Positions 1 through 5,098 of a DNA stretch of 5,098 bases are shown in pieces (position 1 is the stretch's first letter; each line of letters begins with the position of its first letter). The stretch spans positions 1-5,098 of the forward strand of contig DHJO01000168.1 of the NCBI GenBank assembly GCA_002404375.1, given 5' to 3'. This DNA comes from Gemmatimonadales bacterium UBA4718. Lineage in GTDB: Bacteria > Gemmatimonadota > Gemmatimonadetes > Gemmatimonadales > Gemmatimonadaceae. The translations under genes and the position numbers were made by a program. The notes beneath the pieces were generated by a model. It saw only the letters and a list, made by a program, of their open reading frames with translations, was not told the origin of the DNA and made no database searches.

Positions 1-2
1 CC

Positions 3-2342
3 TCGATGGAACAGGGGGACGGAGAGTTCGTCAACTTCATCGACGCGAGCGGACGGCCCAACACGCGAGCGCCGAGCAGCATCAAGAGCATGTCGTATTG
101 GGGTGCGCGCAGTATCTGGGCCCTTGGCGAAGCCGTCAGTGTCCTCGGTCCCGACTCATTGGCGGCTGTCGACGCGCTGCGGCCGACGCTCGATCGGGCG
201 ATGGCGAGAATGGCCCGCGACATTAACGCCGGGCATCTGCTCGGTGGATCTGTAACAGCTACGTCGGAGGCGCTGCTCGGAGTTCTGGCTTTGGTGCGGG
301 GTGAGGGGTCTTCAACTGCGGCTGAACACTACCGGCCGGGGGCGGTGGGCGGGACGGCTGGGGGCCGCGGGCCGAACCTCGATGTTTCGAACCTCGCGAC
401 GCGGACCGCCGAGCTCCTCGTTCGGCATTCTGGTGGCGACGGACAGACGCCGCCGTGGGGCGCGTATATCGATGCGCCAAGTGCCGCGTGGCACGCCTGG
501 GGATCGCGGTCAGTCGAAGCACTCGCAACCGCCGCGCAGATTCTCAACCGACCCGATTTCGCCGTCGCCGCAAAGAAGGAGGCCGACGGATTGTGGTCGA
601 GATTCCTGTTGGCCGGACAAATCCCGGCGGAGGTCTCCGTTGGCGGAAACGTCAAGTGGTTTCCGCAAATCGCGTACGGCGTGGGGCCGATCGTCGAAGG
701 GTATCTCGCTCTCGCGAATGCGACTGGTGATCGGCGATATGCGATCTACGCGGGCCTCACGGCGAGCTGGTTCACCGGCAACAACGGCGCGTTCGTCAAC
801 ATGTACAACGAGGCCACAGGTCGCACTTACGATGGAATAGATGGCCCCTCGCCGGTCACCGTCAATCGCAACGCCGGCGCGGAATCCAACATCGAAGGGT
901 TGCTGGCACTCGATCGGGTTTCCCGGGATCCTGACGCGGCCGAATACGCGCGCTATTGGACAGTCGAAACAGTCGACCCGCGAACCTACTCGCTGACAGA
1001 TCTTCCAGCAACGCGCAGCTTCATCGGCCCGGGCGGTGCGCATCTTCTGATTCGACTGGGTCCGTCCGGCCTCGAACTCGCCCGCCCAGTAGCGAGATCC
1101 AGGGACAGGCAAGCCCGCATCGTGCCTCCGATAACACTTACCTACTGGCCCGCAGCAAATCCAATTGAAGTCCGTGTTGCGGAGCAGCTCGCGAGGCAGT
1201 GGAACGCCGAGAATCCGGACGTCCAGGTGCGGGTGCAGCCGCTACCGGCGGGCAGATCGTCCGAGGAGGTTTTGCTCGCCGCGATCGTCGCCAAATCCAC
1301 GCCCGACGTGAGCTCCAACGTCTCGTCGGCGCTGCTAGCGCGACTCGTCCGCGCAAAAGGTGTGGTGCGGCTGGACGACCGGACGGCCACCGCCGCACGG
1401 CTCGCCGAGCGCGCGAGTCCTGCCATGCTGGCCTCGCTGCGTCTGCCCGACGGCGGCATCTACGCGTTTCCGTGGAAGACGAATCCCGAGATGCTGATGT
1501 ACAACGTCGATCTTTTCAAGGAAGCTGGACTCTCCCCACCTCGAACGCACAGCGAGCTGCTGACCGCGTTCCGCCGATTGACGCGGGATACCGACGGCGA
1601 TGGGCGTCTCGATCGTTGGGGCCTCTGGGCTCCACTCAAAACCACATGGTACGAGCGCTTCTACGATTTCTATCCGCTCTATCTCGCCAGCTCCGGTGGC
1701 AAGACGCTCATCGATCACGGAAAGATCGTCTTCGACAACGACGCCGCGGTGGCAGCGCTCGGCGTATTGCGCCAGGGTTTTGCGGACGGGACGCTGCCGC
1801 GGTCGAACTTCGCGCTGGGGCGGGATCCATTCGCGGATGGGACCGTCGCCATGAAAATCATCGGCCCCTGGTTCGTGAGGGAAATGGACGAGCTGAAAGT
1901 GAAGGGGCTTCATTATGATGTGACTCCAATGCCTGTTGCCGATGGCATCGATCCGCGCAATCGCTTCGCATTCGCCGATATGAGAAGTATCGCGATCTTT
2001 TCCACCAGCCGGCACCCTGACGCGGCGGCGCGTTTTGTGGCCTTTCTCACCTCCCCGGAAGCCGACCGCATGTTGATCGAGGTGGCGAGCCAGCTGCCAT
2101 ATCGTCGCGGGCTCGCATCCGATCCACGATTCACCAGATCGCTGGCCCGCTGGCCGACACTGGTCAAGTACGCGGCGTACGTCGAGCGCACGCGAGACAT
2201 CGATATCGATCCTGACGTCGTCGAGATCTTCGACCTCCTGTCGGAGGCCTATGAAGAGTCCGCCGTGTACGGAACCGTTCCAGTTCGACAGGCGTTGGCC
2301 AAGGCGGCGAGTGAGGCGAGAAAGGTGGTGAATGCGCGCTGA
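3..2342 (+). CDS. Partial fusion protein: alpha/alpha-toroid carbohydrate-enzyme-like domain plus family 1 ABC sugar-binding domain
   Basis: The 5' end is missing: the frame is open to the window edge, and the first Met (base 6, used as residue 1 here) lacks a visible ribosome site or signal peptide. Residues ~1-355 are mostly amphipathic helices (about 31-50, 55-75, 127-141, 158-206, 218-258, 292-320) with conserved-looking stretches YWGARSIWALGE (31-42), MYNEATGRTYDGI (266-278) and NRNAGAESNIEGLLAL (287-302). This suggests an alpha/alpha toroid as in six-hairpin glycosidases; catalytic residues could not be assigned. Residues ~376-778 are a full periplasmic sugar-binding fold: strand ITLTYW (376-381), FPWKTNPEMLMYNVDLFKEAGL-like core (488-509, quoted as family landmark), Ca-loop-like DTDGDGRLDRWG (528-539), IGPWFV (619-624), and HPDAAARFVAFLTSPEA (670-686). 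A polar linker (~356-375) joins them with no membrane segment. Known: CUT1 binding proteins are ~400-450 residues and secreted alone, so the fusion is odd. Inferred role: oligosaccharide capture, possibly with binding or cleavage by the first domain. The gene overlaps the next by 11 bases. The binding domain is certain to family level; the first domain is tentative. Confidence 0.85.
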   Translation, partial: SMEQGDGEFVNFIDASGRPNTRAPSSIKSMSYWGARSIWALGEAVSVLGPDSLAAVDALRPTLDRAMARMARDINAGHLLGGSVTATSEALLGVLALVRGEGSSTAAEHYRPGAVGGTAGGRGPNLDVSNLATRTAELLVRHSGGDGQTPPWGAYIDAPSAAWHAWGSRSVEALATAAQILNRPDFAVAAKKEADGLWSRFLLAGQIPAEVSVGGNVKWFPQIAYGVGPIVEGYLALANATGDRRYAIYAGLTASWFTGNNGAFVNMYNEATGRTYDGIDGPSPVTVNRNAGAESNIEGLLALDRVSRDPDAAEYARYWTVETVDPRTYSLTDLPATRSFIGPGGAHLLIRLGPSGLELARPVARSRDRQARIVPPITLTYWPAANPIEVRVAEQLARQWNAENPDVQVRVQPLPAGRSSEEVLLAAIVAKSTPDVSSNVSSALLARLVRAKGVVRLDDRTATAARLAERASPAMLASLRLPDGGIYAFPWKTNPEMLMYNVDLFKEAGLSPPRTHSELLTAFRRLTRDTDGDGRLDRWGLWAPLKTTWYERFYDFYPLYLASSGGKTLIDHGKIVFDNDAAVAALGVLRQGFADGTLPRSNFALGRDPFADGTVAMKIIGPWFVREMDELKVKGLHYDVTPMPVADGIDPRNRFAFADMRSIAIFSTSRHPDAAARFVAFLTSPEADRMLIEVASQLPYRRGLASDPRFTRSLARWPTLVKYAAYVERTRDIDIDPDVVEIFDLLSEAYEESAVYGTVPVRQALAKAASEARKVVNAR
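2321..2328 (+). promoter_or_regulatory. Ribosome binding site of the first permease
   Basis: AAAGGTGG lies 3 bases before the ATG at 2332, inside the end of the preceding gene. An in-frame TGA at 2329-2331 abuts that ATG, so no upstream start in this frame is possible. This fixes the permease start and makes coupling to translation of the upstream gene likely. Confidence 0.6.
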
Positions 2343-3195
2343 GCGGCGATCCGGGTGGCTTCTGACTGCACCCTACTCGGCGTTCCTAATCGCGTTCGCG
2401 ATTTATCCAATCGTGTTCGCAGTCGTGCTGGTCTTTCTGCACTGGGATCTTGTTACTACTCCAACATTTGCGGGCGCTGACAACGTGCGTTTGCTCGCGA
2501 CCGATGCGCGGTTTTGGCGGGCCGTCGCCAACACCTTCATCTTCCTCGGCATCCATGTTCCGCTCCAGATCACGACGGCGCTCGCTCTGGCCCTGGCGCT
2601 CAATCGGCAGCTCGCTGGCCGAGGCTTCTGGCGCGCCGCGTTTTTCCTGCCGGTGGTGATCTCGGGCGCGGTCGTCGCGATTCTGTGGAGCAATCTCTAC
2701 GCTAACGATGTGGGTTTGATCAATCGACTCCTGACCAAGATCGGGTTGTCGCCTGTGCCATGGTTGACGGATCCGCGGACGGCAATGCCGGCAATCGCGG
2801 TGATGGTTACATGGAAGAACGTTGGATTCTACGTGATCATCTACCTGGCCGGACTTCAGTACATCGCGCGCAGCTGCCAGGAGGCGATCGCACTGGAGGG
2901 AGCGACGTCATGGCAGCGGTTCAGGTACCTGACGCTCCCGTCGCTGCTGCCCCAGACGATTCTGGTGGTGACGCTTTCGACGATCAACGGATTTCAGCTC
3001 TTCATCGAGCCTTACGTGATGACGGGCGGCGGTCCGCTGCGACGGACGTACTCTGTCGTGCTCTACCTGTACAACAATGCGTTCTCGTACCAGAAGATGG
3101 GCTACGCCGCCACAATAGGAGTGGCGCTGGCGCTAATCATCGGCGCGGTTGTTTTTGTGCAGCGCCAGGTGATTGGGAGGGCGGAAGCGCTGTGA
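2332..3195 (+). CDS. CUT1 sugar ABC transporter permease, MalF/UgpA type
   Basis: This is an integral inner-membrane subunit that forms half of the sugar translocation channel together with the next gene product. It has 287 residues, a normal length for the short MalF/UgpA-type permeases, and shows about six hydrophobic segments (roughly 12-36, 66-90, 102-123, 152-175, 205-225 and 256-277). The cytoplasmic coupling loop that docks on the ATPase is visible as EAIALEGATSWQRFRYLTLP (184-203). The family consensus is EAAxxDGA, so the second Ala is Ile and the Asp is Glu here. The stretch FIEPYVMTGGGPLRRT (224-239) is typical of this subfamily before the last membrane helix. The start is decided by an in-frame stop directly upstream. 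The gene overlaps its upstream neighbour by 11 bases and its downstream neighbour by 4. Family and role are secure; the substrate is not readable, so no specific symbol is given. Confidence 0.95.
   Translation: MRAERRSGWLLTAPYSAFLIAFAIYPIVFAVVLVFLHWDLVTTPTFAGADNVRLLATDARFWRAVANTFIFLGIHVPLQITTALALALALNRQLAGRGFWRAAFFLPVVISGAVVAILWSNLYANDVGLINRLLTKIGLSPVPWLTDPRTAMPAIAVMVTWKNVGFYVIIYLAGLQYIARSCQEAIALEGATSWQRFRYLTLPSLLPQTILVVTLSTINGFQLFIEPYVMTGGGPLRRTYSVVLYLYNNAFSYQKMGYAATIGVALALIIGAVVFVQRQVIGRAEAL
3175..3181 (+). promoter_or_regulatory. Ribosome binding site supporting the GTG start of the second permease
   Basis: GGGAGGG ends 10 bases before GTG 3192, and a weaker GGAAG (3183-3187) lies 4 bases before it. 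Both are within the last codons of the first permease. They support initiation at a GTG that shares bases with the preceding TGA (GTGA overlap), although the frame stays open much further upstream. Confidence 0.5.
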
Positions 3196-4007
3196 AGGTG
3201 CTCCGGCGTGTGGCGCTGTATGCGGGGCTCACGCTCGCCGCGCTCACCTTCATTTATCCGTTCCTGTGGATGACGTCGGCCACCTTCAAGCCTCCGCTCG
3301 AAATCGGCTCGCTCTCCCTCATTCCGCACAATCCCACTCTGGACAATTACCGGACCATGTGGGCGCGGGCGCCGTTCGGACGCGCGTTGCTGAACAGCAT
3401 TCTGGTGGCGACGACGATCACGCTCGCCGTTCTCGTCTTGGGTTCGATGACTGCTTACGCGATGGCGCGTCTCAGATTTCGCGGGCGACCAATCCTGAAC
3501 GCAGCGACGATGGCGATTCTGTTGGTGCCGGGACAGCTCACTCTGATTCCGCTCTACACGTTGATCGTCCAGCTCGGATGGATCGACACTTACGCAGCGC
3601 TCATCGTTCCGTACCTGTTCAACGCGACGGCGATCCTGATGCTTCGCCAGTTCTTCCTCCAGATTCCACAGTCGCTCATCGACTCGGCGCGAATGGATGG
3701 GATGAGCGAGCTTCGCATTCTGTTCACGATCTTCTGGCCGCTGTCCAAGCCGGTGCTCTCAATCGTGGCGATCTTTACCTTCATGGGGTCCTGGAACGAG
3801 GTTCTGTGGCCGCTGCTCGTGGTTCGTGACCAGCACCTCATGACATTGCCGCAGCTGCTTACCGTCTTTGTGCTGGGCGGCGGCGCTGGATCCATCGGCG
3901 TGTCGCTCGCTTCGGCGATGGTGCTCGTAATCCCCGTTGTGGTCGCGTACGCGTTCCTGCAGCGGAATTTCATCGAGAGCATGGCCGGCGCGGGGATCAA
4001 AGGATGA
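3192..4007 (+). CDS. CUT1 sugar ABC transporter permease, MalG/UgpE type
   Basis: This is the second inner-membrane channel subunit. With a GTG start at 3192 it has 271 residues, matching the usual ~270-280. The frame is open back to 2760, but those extra codons merely read the first permease out of frame. Translation begins MKVLRRVALYAG, giving a positively charged N-terminus and then a first membrane helix (about 7-28). Further hydrophobic segments lie at about 68-90, 102-125, 134-155, 187-209 and 236-257. The ATPase-docking loop reads DSARMDGMSELRILFTIFWP (164-183), a variant of EAAxxDGA with Asp-Ser for Glu-Ala and Met for the last Ala. The C-terminus QRNFIESMAGAGIKG (257-271) is the hallmark ending of MalG/UgpE-type permeases. 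The GTGA overlap with the first permease implies coupled translation and roughly equal subunit production. A repeat-rich gap follows. The family call is secure; the substrate is unknown. Confidence 0.95.
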   Translation: MKVLRRVALYAGLTLAALTFIYPFLWMTSATFKPPLEIGSLSLIPHNPTLDNYRTMWARAPFGRALLNSILVATTITLAVLVLGSMTAYAMARLRFRGRPILNAATMAILLVPGQLTLIPLYTLIVQLGWIDTYAALIVPYLFNATAILMLRQFFLQIPQSLIDSARMDGMSELRILFTIFWPLSKPVLSIVAIFTFMGSWNEVLWPLLVVRDQHLMTLPQLLTVFVLGGGAGSIGVSLASAMVLVIPVVVAYAFLQRNFIESMAGAGIKG

Positions 4008-4023
4008 TGCACTACGCCACCTC

Positions 4024-4180
4024 TCGTAGGCATCTAGGTTCGAAGGTTCATCCGGATTTGGCGGATTGGACGGATCGCGCGGATCGTTCCCAAAGGCGTA
4101 ACGGCTCCGCGTGCGAGGCCGGGATTTATTGGGAACTGCCGCTCGGGATGCTACGTGCGCGGCACGGAGCCGTCCTACGA
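4024..4180. repeat. Short inverted repeats and hairpins inside the permease-ATPase gap
   Basis: Several perfect short palindromic pairs lie just after the second permease stop. TCGTAGG (4024-4030) is answered by CCTACGA (4174-4180). ACGGCTCCG (4101-4109) is answered by CGGAGCCGT (4165-4173). CGTGC (4154-4158) and GCACG (4162-4166) form a tight 5-base-pair stem with a GCG loop. The last two pairs share bases 4165-4166, so they are alternative folds. No T-run follows any of these stems, so they do not look like an intrinsic terminator. They could stabilise the 3' end of the upstream permease mRNA (inference). Confidence 0.5.
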
Positions 4181-4269
4181 AATACCAAAAACAAAGATCA
4201 GTGTCCGCTTCGAGGAGCTATACCGCCAACCGGAGCGATCCGCCCAATCAGCTCAATCCGCCAAATCCG
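4053..4269. repeat. Imperfect 38-base inverted repeat made of 9-base CGGAT units
   Basis: The left arm (4053-4090) and the reverse complement of the right arm (4232-4269) match perfectly over their first 16 bases, CGGATTTGGCGGATTG. The final 12 match with one mismatch (GCGGATCGTTCC against GCGGATCGCTCC), and the middle 10 match only partly. Each arm is also a tandem array of four 9-base units. On the left these are CGGATTTGG, CGGATTGGA, CGGATCGCG and CGGATCGTT. On the right, read in reverse complement, they are CGGATTTGG, CGGATTGAG, CTGATTGGG and CGGATCGCT. Weak similarity continues outward (GGTT near 4046-4049, AACC at 4273-4276). The arms enclose about 140 bases with no gene. It resembles a miniature palindromic intergenic element (REP/MITE-like); the family is not recognised. 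Confidence 0.75.
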
Positions 4270-4306
4270 TATAACCGTTGCTCCTTGTGGCCTTCCCGAG
4301 CGGCAG
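4136..4306. repeat. Perfect 13-base inverted repeat crossing the 38-base one
   Basis: CTGCCGCTCGGGA (4136-4148) recurs as its exact reverse complement TCCCGAGCGGCAG (4294-4306), with partial matches in the bases flanking both copies. The left copy is inside the loop of the 38-base inverted repeat and the right copy is outside it, so both pairings cannot form together without a pseudoknot. The right copy ends 13 bases before the ATPase start codon and therefore makes up much of that gene's leader. Confidence 0.65.
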
Positions 4307-4319
4307 GTGCGAGTCTAGC

Positions 4320-5098
4320 ATGCCGTCAGTTTCCTTTGATCACGTAACCAAGCGATTCGGCGACACCACAGTTGTCGAAGACTTCAATCTGCAGGTGCAG
4401 GACGGCGAGCTGCTCGTGCTCGTCGGGGGATCGGGGTCGGGCAAGTCTACAATCCTGCGGATGCTCGCCGGCCTCGAGGATGTGACCAGCGGCAGGATCA
4501 GCATCGACGAGCGCGACGTCACCGATATGCCGCCAGGCCAGCGCGATGTGGCGATGGTCTTTCAGGATTATGGGCTTTATCCGCACATGACCGTGCGCGA
4601 GAATCTCTCGCTCGGACTTCGCATCAGGAAGATTCCCATCAACGAGATCGACCGCCGAGTGACGTGGGCGGCCGCAGTGCTCGGCTTGGGGCCGCTCCTC
4701 GACCGCAAACCCAAGCAGCTTTCCGGTGGGCAGCGGCAGAGAGTCGCAATGGGGCGCGCGATGGTGCGCGAGCCGCTGGTGTTTCTCTTCGACGAGCCAC
4801 TGTCCAATCTCGACGCGGCGTTGCGCGCCCAAATGCGAATCGAGATCGGCTCGCTGCAGCGACGGCTCAAGACCACCACAGTCTACGTAACGCACGATCA
4901 GGTCGAGGCCATGACGCTCGGTGATCGCATCGTGGTGCTGGCGGACGGGCGGATCCAGCAGATCGGACGTCCCATTGAGCTCTACAGCACGCCCATCAAT
5001 AAATTCGTCGCGGGGTTCATCGGTACGCCCGCGATGAATTTTCTCCCTGGAGTCCTCGAACAGGAAAGCACTCGAACGTATTTCGCCGCCGAAGGCGC
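4320..5098 (+). CDS. CUT1 sugar ABC transporter ATPase, MalK/UgpC/MsmX type (3' end outside window)
   Basis: This cytoplasmic ATP-hydrolysing subunit works as a dimer under the two permeases. The window holds 259 complete codons of a family usually ~350-380 residues long, and the frame is open at the edge. Motifs in order: Walker [10 protein letters not shown] (36-44; the common form is GPSGCGKST), Q-loop [13 protein letters not shown] (80-92, Gln82), signature [14 protein letters not shown] (134-147), Walker B VFLFDEP (154-160) with catalytic Glu159, D-loop SNLD (162-165), and the H-loop His192 in [11 protein letters not shown] (190-200). [17 protein letters not shown] (209-225) and [12 protein letters not shown] (233-244) mark the passage into the C-terminal TOBE-type regulatory domain found in MalK/UgpC proteins. 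The ATG at 4320 gives the standard N-terminus ([20 protein letters not shown], 5-24). The ribosome site is weak (AGG at 4305-4307). The gene is separated from the permeases by the repeat-rich gap. All catalytic residues are present. UgpC, MalK and MsmX types cannot be told apart here, so no symbol is given. Confidence 0.95.
   Translation, partial: MPSVSFDHVTKRFGDTTVVEDFNLQVQDGELLVLVGGSGSGKSTILRMLAGLEDVTSGRISIDERDVTDMPPGQRDVAMVFQDYGLYPHMTVRENLSLGLRIRKIPINEIDRRVTWAAAVLGLGPLLDRKPKQLSGGQRQRVAMGRAMVREPLVFLFDEPLSNLDAALRAQMRIEIGSLQRRLKTTTVYVTHDQVEAMTLGDRIVVLADGRIQQIGRPIELYSTPINKFVAGFIGTPAMNFLPGVLEQESTRTYFAAEG

Noticed and set aside
6..8. ATG at base 6 as the true start of the fusion protein
   Set aside because: Only five bases precede it, no signal peptide follows, and the helical domain appears to lack its first hairpins, so the gene most likely begins upstream of the window.
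510..1112. 200-codon frame on the - strand, and a similar 226-codon frame at 1335-2015
   Set aside because: Both are opposite the fusion gene. Long antisense frames are expected in GC-rich coding DNA, and the products are Arg-rich without domain signatures.
1199..1918. 239-codon + strand frame in another phase of the fusion gene
   Set aside because: It is an Arg/Ala/Gly-rich out-of-frame reading of the sugar-binding domain with no domain of its own.
2760..3191. Extended N-terminus for the second permease from ATG 2760
   Set aside because: The 144 extra codons are the first permease read out of frame. The GTG at 3192 gives the normal family length, an N-terminal membrane helix and a typical GTGA overlap.
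4053..4090. CRISPR-like array
   Set aside because: The units are 9 bases long, directly adjacent and degenerate, with no spacers, so they are a short tandem repeat.
4101..4200. Rho-independent terminator after the permeases
   Set aside because: Stems exist, but none is followed by a T-run on the + strand. The A-rich stretch at 4181-4197 would serve only the - strand, where no gene is seen.
4004..4318. 104-codon + strand frame starting in an ATGA overlap with the second permease stop
   Set aside because: The overlap looks like operon coupling, but the frame lies almost wholly in inverted-repeat DNA. The product is Arg/Ser/Pro-rich with no recognisable domain or membrane segment, and it ends right at the ATPase start.
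4326..4895. 189-codon frame on the - strand
   Set aside because: It is antisense to the ATPase, whose Walker A, signature, Walker B and H-loop motifs are all intact on the + strand. The antisense product resembles no family I recognise.

Overview
The window is GC-rich (roughly 60% by eye) and tightly packed on the + strand. It holds most of a CUT1-type (carbohydrate uptake 1) ABC transporter locus. The order is a partial two-domain protein ending in a substrate-binding domain, two inner-membrane permeases, a gap of about 310 bases full of inverted repeats, and an ATPase cut by the right edge. The taxon cannot be fixed from sequence alone. The GC-rich coding style and the separate extracytoplasmic binding domain fit a free-living, probably Gram-negative bacterium. 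A soil lineage such as Gemmatimonadota is a guess, not a result.

Bases 3-2342 encode the C-terminal 779 residues of a protein that starts upstream of the window. Its first ~360 residues look like an alpha/alpha-toroid (six-hairpin-like) domain of the kind common in carbohydrate-active enzymes. Its last ~400 residues are a complete family 1 sugar-binding protein with no signal peptide or lipobox of its own. The two lie in one uninterrupted frame, which is the most unusual protein-level observation here.

Bases 2332-3195 and 3192-4007 encode a MalF/UgpA-type and a MalG/UgpE-type permease. The first three genes overlap by 11 and 4 bases, so they are almost certainly one translationally coupled operon. 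From 4320 to the edge runs a MalK/UgpC/MsmX-type ATPase. It has every nucleotide-binding motif and the beginning of its C-terminal regulatory domain.

Bases 4008-4319 hold no credible gene. They contain a 38-base imperfect inverted repeat whose arms are each four 9-base units starting CGGAT (one unit is CTGAT). They also contain a perfect 13-base inverted repeat and several shorter palindromes, with the pairs interleaved rather than simply nested. This looks like a mosaic of dispersed intergenic repeat modules inserted in the transporter operon just before the ATPase.

Working model (inference): the fused protein captures, and perhaps processes or recognises, an oligosaccharide outside the inner membrane. 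The permease heterodimer imports it, driven by an ATPase dimer. The substrate is unknown.
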